A stretch of DNA of 9,643 nt from Ruminococcaceae bacterium UBA3451 (GTDB lineage Bacteria; Bacillota; Clostridia; Oscillospirales; Acutalibacteraceae), in contig DFRY01000004.1 in NCBI GenBank assembly GCA_002378845.1, positions 12,107-21,749 on the forward strand. The letters are read 5' to 3'. Each line of letters begins with the position of its first letter. The first letter of the stretch is position 1. This document shows positions 1 through 7,257 of the stretch, in pieces. Under the pieces are notes generated by a model. The model made no database searches. It was not told the origin of the DNA and saw only the letters and a list, made by a program, of their open reading frames with translations. The position numbers and the translations under genes are program-made.

Positions 1-2
1 CT

Positions 3-158
3 GTACGAGAAGCGGCTCGTTTACAATCATTCCCTGATGACTTCATTTTTGAAGGTACAAAGGATTCGCAGTATCAGCAAGTTGGAAATGCAGTCCCACC
101 AAAATTGGCTAACGCAATTGCGTATAAACTTCTTGAATATTTGCAAGATAAAGAATAA
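3..158 (+). CDS. C5 DNA-cytosine methyltransferase, C-terminal fragment (partial at window edge)
   Basis: Only the last 51 residues are in the window; the gene runs in from the left. The fragment reads VREAARLQSFPDDF, then a short loop, then QQVGNAVPPKLANAIA, and ends at a TAA. These are motifs IX and X of Dcm/HhaI-type enzymes, which methylate carbon 5 of cytosine from S-adenosylmethionine. The catalytic PCQ motif and the target-recognition region lie outside the window, so neither the recognised site nor activity can be judged. It is co-oriented with the downstream operon but separated from it by a hairpin and a fresh promoter, so it is probably transcribed separately. As the modification partner of a restriction or defence system it would protect host DNA; that pairing is inferred from position alone. 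Confidence 0.93.
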   Translation, partial: VREAARLQSFPDDFIFEGTKDSQYQQVGNAVPPKLANAIAYKLLEYLQDKE

Positions 159-177
159 TATATTTGTAGGTCAGAAA

Positions 178-218
178 ATACTGATAACATTTTAAAAATG
201 TTATCAGTATTTTTAATA
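178..218 (+). terminator. Perfect inverted repeat with T-rich tail, probable terminator of the methyltransferase gene
   Basis: Two 16-nt arms (178-193 and 195-210) are exact reverse complements and form a hairpin with ATACTGATAACAT pairing with ATGTTATCAGTAT. The tail continues as TTTTAATAT. It begins 19 nt after the methyltransferase stop. The stem is AT-rich and the T-run is short, so termination may be partial. Because it sits just upstream of the -35 box at 235, the palindrome could also serve as an operator. Confidence 0.7.
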
Positions 219-234
219 TATTATATTATTATTC

Positions 235-264
235 TTGACAAACAAAACATATTTGCTGTATTAT
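235..264 (+). promoter_or_regulatory. Sigma-A-type promoter of the five-gene operon
   Basis: A perfect -35 box TTGACA lies at 235-240 and a -10 box TATTAT at 259-264, with an 18-bp spacer. Transcription should start near 271, leaving a short leader before the ATG at 292, which is preceded by GAAAGGGG at 276-283. The match to the housekeeping consensus predicts strong, perhaps constitutive expression unless the palindrome just upstream binds a regulator. The -35 box also overlaps a TTG that opens a longer reading frame, which argues against that upstream start. Confidence 0.8.
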
Positions 265-291
265 ATAGAAAATATGAAAGGGGCGTTGAAT

Positions 292-537
292 ATGTCTGAG
301 CAGGATAACAAAGTGGAGACCAAACGAGAGAGGTTTGTACGCATTGCAGAAGCCAGAACTAATAAAATAATTGACATGCTTCAGCTTCTGGGCAATTGTT
401 CAAATGCATCCGCCTATGAATATACTAACGCAGATATTGAAAAAATTTTCTTAGCAATTGATTCCGAAATGAAGGAAGCTAAGAAAAAATTCAATAAAAT
501 GGAAAGTAAAAAGCCTTCTCGCTTTACACTTGAGTAA
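292..537 (+). CDS. Small helical protein, 81 aa, first gene of the operon
   Basis: I chose the ATG at 292 because GAAAGGGG stands 8 nt upstream; the in-frame TTG at 235 lies inside the promoter. The product starts MSEQDNKVETKRERFVRIAE and is charged and probably all helical. It has a central segment with NKIIDMLQLLGNCSN and a lysine-rich C-terminal helix (about residues 53-75). There is no signal peptide, membrane span or catalytic motif. Similar small KRERFVRIAE...LLGNCSN proteins are, from memory, recurrent beside restriction and mobile-element loci in Firmicutes, but no function is known to me. Its stop lies 12 nt before the ATPase gene, so the two are co-transcribed. It might be an accessory subunit or a regulator; both are inference. 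Confidence 0.82.
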   Translation: MSEQDNKVETKRERFVRIAEARTNKIIDMLQLLGNCSNASAYEYTNADIEKIFLAIDSEMKEAKKKFNKMESKKPSRFTLE

Positions 538-549
538 GGAGAACATACT

Positions 550-2433
550 ATGAAATGGTCGTTTCCATCTAATAACAATGGAGATATTAATGGTATCAGC
601 AACTCCGGTGTAGAAACCTTTCAAGGTACACCGCTCAAATCCCTTGCAAGAGAAATATGTCAAAATTCTCTTGACGCGGCAGTAAAGGGCAAAGTGGTGA
701 AGATCGAGTTTATGCCATTTGTTTTAGAGCCAGATGAAATCCCTGATTCTGATTCTCTCGAAAATGCCTTTGTCTCGTCACTGGAATTTTGGAGTTTACA
801 GTCTTCGAAAAAGGCACAGGATTTTTTTAACCGTGCAATTAATGTTTTGAAAACAGGGTCGGTGCCATTTCTACGCATCAGTGACTTTAATACCACAGGC
901 TTGACTGGTTCTGATGGCGAATACAATACACCATGGTGCAACTTGACTAAATCTCATGGTGCATCAGATAAGGCTGGTACATCTGGCGGTTCGTTTGGTA
1001 TTGGCAAATTTGCTCCATTTGCTTGCTCAGATTTCCGTACCGTTTTCTATAGCACCCTTGATACTGACGGAAATACAGCGTTTCAAGGAATTTCTAGAAT
1101 CACTAGTTTTAAGCGTGAAGATAACGAAATCACTACAGGTGTCGGATATTTTGGGGAGAAAAACAATTTGCCGGTTCACTCTCAACTAAATTTAGATCCT
1201 TCTTTTACTCGTGGGGCAAATCAGACAGGAACGGATATTTACATTGCTGCTTTTAAATATCAGTCAACTGATTGGAAATCAGATATTATTGCATCTATTT
1301 TAGATGGTTTTCTTTATGCAATATTTATGGGTAAATTGATAGTTTGTGTCGATGATGTAACTATTAGCAAAGAATCACTTGAATCTTTGATTGAAGAATA
1401 TCGGACTTCGCTTTCTGAAAATGCCGACAAATACTACACAGTACTTACTTCCCCAGATACTTTTTGGTACAAGACAAATTTTAAAAATCACGGAATAATA
1501 CGTTTGGGGTTGATTATTCAGTCCGATATGCATCGGAAAGTTGCAATGGTGCGAAAGACCGGTATGAAAATCATGGATCGGGGCAATATCTCTGGCATCG
1601 TTCCTTTTGCTGGAGTTATGCTGATTGAAGGCGATAAGGTAAATGATTTTCTTAGAAGTATTGAAAATCCACAACATACAAAATGGGAACCGGAACGTTT
1701 GGTTGGACAAGTGCCTCAGGCAAAAGAGTATGTAAGAGAATTAGTTACATATATCAAGGATAGTCTAGAGGCACTGAAACAGGATGATGCTACGGAAGAA
1801 ATTGATCCCTCTGTGGGGGACTGCTTACCTGACGACGGTAATGATGATAAAAGCAAAGAGAGTAATGAGGCAGAGGCTCTACCTGATACGATCAAGTCTT
1901 TCGAAGCCAGCGTCATATCTAAGAAACAAGGCCAAGAAAATGCTTTCCAGCAAACCGACGGTGGCTCCACAGAAATCGAGGATGAAAACGGCGAAATTAT
2001 CGAAGATGATCTGGTATCTGGAGCGGGACATAATAATGGTCAAAATGGAAATGGTGGTTTTGGTAATGGTGATAGGACTGGAAATGGGGAAGGAACGAAT
2101 CCACAGGAGCATCACAAATCAATGGTTGGAATTACTGCAGCAAAAGTTCGCGCAGTGTGTTTAGACAAATCAAAGGGAGACTATTCGCTTACATTTGTTC
2201 CTGCCGCTTCTGCGTCTGATGGAAAACTTGAAATATTCCTATCTGGAGAGTCACTAAGTTATGATGCTCCGGTAGTAAGTGCCTTTGGTATTGGGCAACC
2301 ACCATTGAATGTCGACGGAAACAGAATTACCGGACTTACATTCATTGAAAATACGCCAGTGCGCCTGAAAATTTCTTTGAATTATCATGACTACTGTTCC
2401 ATGGAGGTAAAAGCATATGGACATAAAGTGTAA
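550..2433 (+). CDS. GHKL-superfamily ATPase (Hsp90/MutL/gyrase-B type), 627 aa
   Basis: The N-terminal half has the Bergerat ATP fold. The N box is REICQNSLDA at 34-43 (E35 as likely general base, N39 for Mg). The G1 box is SDFNTTGLTG at 111-120, with D112 contacting adenine. The G2 lid is GGSFGIGKFA near 146-155. A following transducer-like region carries VRKTGM (about 334-339) and ENPQHTKW (372-379). Then comes an acidic stretch and a Gly/Asn-rich linker (about residues 490-515), followed by a roughly 100-residue beta-rich C-terminal domain. GHKL proteins act as ATP-gated clamps that dimerise when ATP binds; in defence loci they often work with nucleases. AAGGAG precedes the ATG by about 9 nt. 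The 3' end overlaps the next gene by 17 nt. The enzymatic fold is clear; its partner and target are not. Confidence 0.88.
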   Translation: MKWSFPSNNNGDINGISNSGVETFQGTPLKSLAREICQNSLDAAVKGKVVKIEFMPFVLEPDEIPDSDSLENAFVSSLEFWSLQSSKKAQDFFNRAINVLKTGSVPFLRISDFNTTGLTGSDGEYNTPWCNLTKSHGASDKAGTSGGSFGIGKFAPFACSDFRTVFYSTLDTDGNTAFQGISRITSFKREDNEITTGVGYFGEKNNLPVHSQLNLDPSFTRGANQTGTDIYIAAFKYQSTDWKSDIIASILDGFLYAIFMGKLIVCVDDVTISKESLESLIEEYRTSLSENADKYYTVLTSPDTFWYKTNFKNHGIIRLGLIIQSDMHRKVAMVRKTGMKIMDRGNISGIVPFAGVMLIEGDKVNDFLRSIENPQHTKWEPERLVGQVPQAKEYVRELVTYIKDSLEALKQDDATEEIDPSVGDCLPDDGNDDKSKESNEAEALPDTIKSFEASVISKKQGQENAFQQTDGGSTEIEDENGEIIEDDLVSGAGHNNGQNGNGGFGNGDRTGNGEGTNPQEHHKSMVGITAAKVRAVCLDKSKGDYSLTFVPAASASDGKLEIFLSGESLSYDAPVVSAFGIGQPPLNVDGNRITGLTFIENTPVRLKISLNYHDYCSMEVKAYGHKV

Positions 2434-3304
2434 ATTGTATCCATATCCTGTGCTGGCCTACTATTCGGATGATTATGTTGACAGTAACTTTGAAACCGCT
2501 ATCGAGCTAAAACGCGAAGGATATAACATAAAAATTGATTTTATCGCTGATTTGAAGAATATAGAACTCAGTAAATTGCTTACTGAAGGCAAGGTGAAAA
2601 TTGTTTACCATTTGGAATGTGCACAAACAGGCTTTCGTGTTGCACTCACTACCAACCAAATGGAATATTCCTATGTGATTTCCAACAAAAAAATTTGTGG
2701 GAAAATGCAAATTTGCCCATTTATTGTTGCAGTTCAAGATTTAAACGATTATGTAAGTTCTAGCTTTCATGAAGATTATCGTGGGTTTAAATTCTCCATT
2801 GAAGCCGGTTGCGTAATGGCAGTTGCAAAGCAAGTCAATGTGGAAATTGAAAAGGATATAAATGATCTCGCCAATGTGCCATCAGTGTTCAGTATTATCA
2901 AAAATGCAGATGAAAGCGCATGTGGTATGGTTGTTGATATGGATCAGAAAAAAATTGTCATTAAATTGCCTGAAGCAGATTACTATAATTTCAAGAGCAT
3001 AAAGGATGAAGCTACTGTTCAGCCCGTGCTGAATTCTTTGGTTGTTGTTCCTGCTTTAACATATGTATTAGAAGAGCTCAATCGAAGACCCGTCGATGAA
3101 CGATATGAATATGCTGGGTATAGCTGGTATTGCGCAATTAAAAAAGCAATGTCCGTCAGATTCAATTGCGATATCGAAAGCGAGCAGTTTTCCACTCTGA
3201 ATATGCTCGAAATGGCTCAAAAACTGATTAATGTTCCTCTATCTGAGGCTCTGAAGGCCTTGTCTACTGGTTACGGTAATCTTGAAGAGGAGGATGAAGA
3301 ATGA
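2417..3304 (+). CDS. Conserved-looking protein of unknown function, 295 aa, translationally coupled to the ATPase
   Basis: The start ATG overlaps the end of the ATPase gene by 17 nt and is preceded by GGAGG at 2403-2407, so the two are almost certainly translated together. The N-terminal two thirds look beta-rich: it opens with YPYPVLAYYSDDYVDSNFE, and carries an LECAQTGFR segment (about residues 67-75) and a FHEDYRGFKFSIEAG segment (about 115-129). The C-terminal third is helical and ends in an acidic EEEDEE tail. I see no Walker, nuclease, protease or methyltransferase motif, no signal peptide and no membrane span. Position suggests a structural or adaptor subunit binding the ATPase. I do not recognise a named family. 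Confidence 0.85.
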   Translation: MDIKCKLYPYPVLAYYSDDYVDSNFETAIELKREGYNIKIDFIADLKNIELSKLLTEGKVKIVYHLECAQTGFRVALTTNQMEYSYVISNKKICGKMQICPFIVAVQDLNDYVSSSFHEDYRGFKFSIEAGCVMAVAKQVNVEIEKDINDLANVPSVFSIIKNADESACGMVVDMDQKKIVIKLPEADYYNFKSIKDEATVQPVLNSLVVVPALTYVLEELNRRPVDERYEYAGYSWYCAIKKAMSVRFNCDIESEQFSTLNMLEMAQKLINVPLSEALKALSTGYGNLEEEDEE

Positions 3305-4026
3305 AGCTTGAATTTATTGAAGAAGACAGTATGCTGGCATTGAAGAGTAACCTTACTCAAATAGCTGCAAAATTTGCATCAGAGGATAACGGGTGGATTA
3401 TTGAATATTTTGGCAAATCTCCATTTATAGATTCCAAATTTACGGTAGAGGATTTCACACTAGATGTGTCGCAGGAGAAGCCATTTCTGACAGAGTTTGA
3501 AAATGTCCAGCGTGTCTATAATCGGTTGCAATTTTTATCTGATTCTCAGGCATCTGATGAACGTTTGTGGGTGGGTCTGTGCCTCACACAATTTTGGAAA
3601 TACACACAGTATCGCTGGGATATCCAGAACAAATGCACTCACGATAATATCAAGCAACATTTTTTCTTTGGATTTGGTGCAAGACGTTCACTGACGAGAA
3701 ATGCAATCGCCCGCCTTTGGTGGATTGGTCGGCTTACATACGATGAAAAACGTACCGATCATTATGAGCTGACACGTTTTGTTTGCGAAAATGCAGACTA
3801 TATTATGCACATTCTTGAACGTAACACTTCTAATAGCCCAATGATTGTACGGGCTTTTTTGGCAGCAGTAATTGAAGCTCGCAAGGAAGGGCTACCAATA
3901 AACACAGATACTGTGGGAGATTTATCGAAATATCTTAACCTGCTTGGTGGTACTTACATTTTGGATTGCCTTTCGGAACAGGTTATCCATGACAAAATAC
4001 TTGCGAAAGCACGCGAACTAAAGTAA
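3301..4026 (+). CDS. DUF6339-like protein, 241 aa
   Basis: The ATG overlaps the previous stop codon (ATGA, 4-nt overlap) and has GAGGAGG just upstream, so translation is coupled. The product is mainly alpha-helical. Its signature is a central block with DERLWVGLC (86-94), YTQYRW (101-106), FGARRSLTRN (125-134) and ARLWWIGRLTYDE (137-149). This block resembles what I remember of DUF6339, a function-unknown family; the match is from memory and untested. The invariant-looking Arg/Trp cluster hints at nucleic-acid or phosphate binding, but no catalytic triad can be named. The stop is 20 nt before the large sigma-HTH gene. It is probably a core subunit of the same complex as its neighbours. Confidence 0.82.
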   Translation: MKLEFIEEDSMLALKSNLTQIAAKFASEDNGWIIEYFGKSPFIDSKFTVEDFTLDVSQEKPFLTEFENVQRVYNRLQFLSDSQASDERLWVGLCLTQFWKYTQYRWDIQNKCTHDNIKQHFFFGFGARRSLTRNAIARLWWIGRLTYDEKRTDHYELTRFVCENADYIMHILERNTSNSPMIVRAFLAAVIEARKEGLPINTDTVGDLSKYLNLLGGTYILDCLSEQVIHDKILAKARELK

Positions 4027-4046
4027 TGAACTAAGGAGGAGTCCTC

Positions 4047-7031
4047 TTGACTCTTTCAGTGGATGAGATTTTCAAAGAAACAAAATACGATCGAATTCTG
4101 TTCTATCTGAGAGAGAGAGGCATTGCTGACTCAGATGCCTTGAAATCATTTGATTTTGCAGAATTATCGTTTGTACCAGGCGTTACTGAGGAACTAATTG
4201 ATGAAGCACAGTCTCTCTACCAAACTTCATCATCGGAATGGCTGGTTTCCGAAGTTGCACCCAGTACTCCCATTCAGAGTATATCAGAAATTGTCATAGC
4301 GAAATCTGACGATTCTGTGGAAGCGACTAAGCTATACTGTGTTGACGAAGCTGACACTATTCGGGACGCCACGGTGGAGCAGGTTTTTGCAGGGGTGCCA
4401 CGTAGTGCCCCATTCGTACAATATTGCTTGCAAAACGGAAAGCAACTTATGAGTCAGCTATGCGATGACGATTTTGACGTAGCACGTTCTTTACATGGAC
4501 TTGGGACTTCCTCAGTAAATGTTCTACATGATATATATTTGAAATTCCATGCTGGAGAAATGCAATTACAAATCACTGAATCAATTTCGAAAGTAGCCAC
4601 TGAAGTGCCCGTAGAAGAGGTGTTTTGCAATCAACCACATGGTGGATTGCTTATTCGTCATTGCCATTCAATTGGAATTTATACGATAGCAGATTTATCC
4701 GAGTTTTCGTTTTGTGTGAATGATGTAAATGGAATAGGTATTGATTCGATGGAGCACTTGAAGAATGCTTATTTGGATATGTTGGATCGGCTGAATACTG
4801 AAGATGCGCAGGACAGCGTTCTACCTGAAATTCCAGATATAAATCGGAAACTTATGCTGTCTTCTCTGGCAACTGTAGGGCTTGCTGACTCAGTGGTAAT
4901 GTGGTTAAGCAACCGTGGGTATCACATCGTAAATGATCTATATGCCAAGCGCCTCTCTACACATGATTATTTTGCTCTACAAGGAATACTCCCATTTCTT
5001 AAGATTCCGATTATTACGCATTTTGAAAATAAGCTTCATTCACTGAAGAATATTGCGATGAATAGCCTTCTTCATAAGTCTCAAGGAGAAACGCTACAGA
5101 CTATCGCAGATAAATATAATTTGACTCGTGAACGCGTTCGCCAGATAATTTCCAAGTCGTGCCGTACATTATTACCGTACGCAGAAATGGTTGCACAGGT
5201 AGCAATATATAACCAGAAGGCCTTCGAGTCAGATGAGCTACAAATACTTTTTGGAAACACAGATATTGCTACCTGTTGCCTTTTTGTACTACGAGAGTCT
5301 GCCCAATATTGCTATCTTAAATTTTCAGATAAGTTTGCGGATGCAGGATTCTGCCCCAAGAATATTGAACAGAAGCTACATTTGTTTGCCAATGAGGTCA
5401 TCGGTGATGGACTGAATTTTTACGATAATCTTGAGCATGTCGAAGAAGAGTTGCCAAAATACAATCTGGAGATTCTTGATTTTGAAGATATTATGAACTA
5501 TTTGGTACAGTCAAAGTATCGCTTCTATGGAGATTATGTGGTGAAGGGCAAAGCGCCGTATGCCATTGTATGCTACGACGCAATTTCCAAATATTTTTTG
5601 TTTAATATTAAGCTAGACTCAGACGAAGAGAACAATGACATTGCAAAATTGCGTAGCATTATTCAGAAGCACTATCATGGCCTAAAACTTCCGGAAAACA
5701 ACCGTGCTCTTACTGCTGGAATAACGCGCCATGCTGACTTGTTGATACTTTCAGGCCGTGGCAGATATTGTCCGATTGAAAAAGTAATTTATAACGCCTC
5801 TATTCTGGATGATATTTATGCATTCATTCAGAATAGTGCACAGACATCCTTCTATTATAATGAGCTGTTTGCTCAGTACCAAGGACGGCTACTTGCGGAG
5901 ACAAATATTACAAATGCCAATTTTCTGCATGGGATGCTGATGTACACATATCCTGATGATTTCACATATGAACGTGATTTGTTAGTAAAAAGCGGTGAGA
6001 AACGCCAAGACATCAACGATCGGCTCTGTGAATTAATTATTTTAAAGGGCATGGCAATGACAAAAGACGAAATTAAAAAAGCTATACCCGGCGTAAGCGA
6101 TTTTGTAATTGCGTTTTCTGCTGCAAGAATGCCCCGCTTAATCCAATGGGAATACAATTCATTCAATCATATGGATAATATACATTGCACCAATGAGGAC
6201 ATTGAAATTCTTAATAAATTGATTGTAAATGGATTGCAACAGCACAACGGATACATGAGCGAATCAATGCTGTACAATGCATCAAAGATATCATGTCCCC
6301 ACTTTGTTGAAAAAAATCATATCTGCAATTCCCTGAACTTGTTTTTTGTTACGGCGTATTTGCTTAAAGATAATTTTCGCTTTCGCCGTCCACACATCCT
6401 ATCAGTTGATTTTCCTGCAGAAGATTTGTCGGTTGCTAATATAGCTAGAGAATTATTACACTGTAAAGATTTCCTGAATTACAGTGAATATGTGGAACTT
6501 GCTAACAGCGTGGGTTGGGCAGGCGGAACGCAGTATGCGGTTTTTGCTGAGATCGAACGGGATTTTGTTCGAATTGATGAAGATAATTATGTACATAAAA
6601 AATTATTTCAGATAAATGATGAGACTTTGTCGTCAATAGTTGGTTGTGTTGAATTACTTGTGCATGATTCGGGGTATTATGCAATCAGCAGTATTTTTTC
6701 ATATAAAGACTTTCCAGCATGTGATTATGAATGGAATGGTTATTTGCTTTCCTCTGTTATTGAAGAATATAAAACCGGTTTCAAAATAGTATCTCCGCAA
6801 GTTCGTGACCGGCGTTACCTCCGTGGGGTGCTTCTCCATGCAGATGATCCAATTGATACATTTGAAGATCTAGTTTTATCTTTGCTAAAGAAAGACGGCA
6901 TTACAGAGTTAAGTGACACTGATTTATATAAATATTTGAAAATGCATGGCCTCATTACAAAAGTAATGCCACAAGAACTCTATGAATGTGAAGTGCTTCC
7001 TTTCAAAAACGATATGTTTACCGTCAAATAA
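4047..7031 (+). CDS. Large DNA-binding-type protein with alpha-CTD-like HhH repeats and a sigma-region-4 HTH, 994 aa
   Basis: The start is a TTG with AAGGAGGA 6 nt upstream (4033-4040). Three similar units of about 55-58 residues begin VDEIF (5-9), VEQVF (110-114) and VEEVF (189-193). Each ends in a hairpin-helix with PGVTEE, HGLGTS or NGIGID, as in the RNA polymerase alpha C-terminal domain and other helix-hairpin-helix modules. A weaker fourth unit spans about 268-335. Residues 344-376 contain TLQTIADKYNLTRERVRQI, a textbook sigma-70 region-4 helix-turn-helix. The remaining 610 residues hold probable winged-helix-like segments (for example TKDEIKKAIPGV near 670) but no nuclease, helicase or membrane motif that I can identify. 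It is the last gene of the operon. The likely role is sequence- or structure-specific DNA recognition, or contact with transcription machinery, for the ATPase complex; this is inference. Confidence 0.87.
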   Translation: MTLSVDEIFKETKYDRILFYLRERGIADSDALKSFDFAELSFVPGVTEELIDEAQSLYQTSSSEWLVSEVAPSTPIQSISEIVIAKSDDSVEATKLYCVDEADTIRDATVEQVFAGVPRSAPFVQYCLQNGKQLMSQLCDDDFDVARSLHGLGTSSVNVLHDIYLKFHAGEMQLQITESISKVATEVPVEEVFCNQPHGGLLIRHCHSIGIYTIADLSEFSFCVNDVNGIGIDSMEHLKNAYLDMLDRLNTEDAQDSVLPEIPDINRKLMLSSLATVGLADSVVMWLSNRGYHIVNDLYAKRLSTHDYFALQGILPFLKIPIITHFENKLHSLKNIAMNSLLHKSQGETLQTIADKYNLTRERVRQIISKSCRTLLPYAEMVAQVAIYNQKAFESDELQILFGNTDIATCCLFVLRESAQYCYLKFSDKFADAGFCPKNIEQKLHLFANEVIGDGLNFYDNLEHVEEELPKYNLEILDFEDIMNYLVQSKYRFYGDYVVKGKAPYAIVCYDAISKYFLFNIKLDSDEENNDIAKLRSIIQKHYHGLKLPENNRALTAGITRHADLLILSGRGRYCPIEKVIYNASILDDIYAFIQNSAQTSFYYNELFAQYQGRLLAETNITNANFLHGMLMYTYPDDFTYERDLLVKSGEKRQDINDRLCELIILKGMAMTKDEIKKAIPGVSDFVIAFSAARMPRLIQWEYNSFNHMDNIHCTNEDIEILNKLIVNGLQQHNGYMSESMLYNASKISCPHFVEKNHICNSLNLFFVTAYLLKDNFRFRRPHILSVDFPAEDLSVANIARELLHCKDFLNYSEYVELANSVGWAGGTQYAVFAEIERDFVRIDEDNYVHKKLFQINDETLSSIVGCVELLVHDSGYYAISSIFSYKDFPACDYEWNGYLLSSVIEEYKTGFKIVSPQVRDRRYLRGVLLHADDPIDTFEDLVLSLLKKDGITELSDTDLYKYLKMHGLITKVMPQELYECEVLPFKNDMFTVK

Positions 7032-7257
7032 AAATTATTCTACATAACCAACGCTGTCAAAACACTCGCAAAATGAAAAATGTTTTAGTGTAACCGTCCG
7101 GTTGCAAAATGTTTTTGTATGTCGGATGACGTGATCTGCCAGTCGTATCGACTGGATTTGAACCTATTTTGCAAAAGAAAAGAACCGCGATCAAGCGGTT
7201 CTTTCACTCCGCAAATTCAATCTTTTCAATCCTCGCCTCCGACCGCTTTATACCTTA
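7032..7257. other. Non-coding stretch between the convergent operon and recombinase genes
   Basis: The stretch has no credible gene. It contains GCAAAATG at 7068-7075 and 7104-7111, an inverted copy of its first seven bases at 7166-7172, the small palindrome AACCGTCCGGTT (7092-7103), a perfect hairpin CCAGTCG-TAT-CGACTGG at 7139-7155, and the terminator at 7179-7204. Bases 7207-7254 read in frame as a continuation of the recombinase beyond its stops. No clear terminator for the plus-strand operon is visible apart from the shared hairpin. Confidence 0.6.
7179..7204 (-). terminator. Rho-independent terminator of the recombinase transcript
   Basis: Ten-base arms AAAGAACCGC (7179-7188) and GCGGTTCTTT (7195-7204) pair perfectly around a 6-nt loop. 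Read on the minus strand the stem is followed by a T-rich run (TTCTTTTCTTTT), as expected of an intrinsic terminator, 54 nt beyond the recombinase stop. On the plus strand only the T residues at the stem end follow, so it would be a weak stop for the defence operon. Confidence 0.82.

Noticed and set aside
235..291. Longer 100-aa form of the first operon protein starting at TTG 235
   Set aside because: The TTG is part of a perfect -35 box, lacks a ribosome site and would lie upstream of the transcription start; ATG 292 has a good site.
1784..2164. 126-codon plus-strand frame inside the ATPase gene, and minus-strand frames opposite it
   Set aside because: They are out of frame with a clearly coding gene; length comes from the repetitive linker region.
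7139..7165. tRNA-like T-arm (GGTTCAAATCC on the minus strand) near the hairpin
   Set aside because: The flanking bases do not pair as a T-stem and no acceptor, anticodon or D arm is present.
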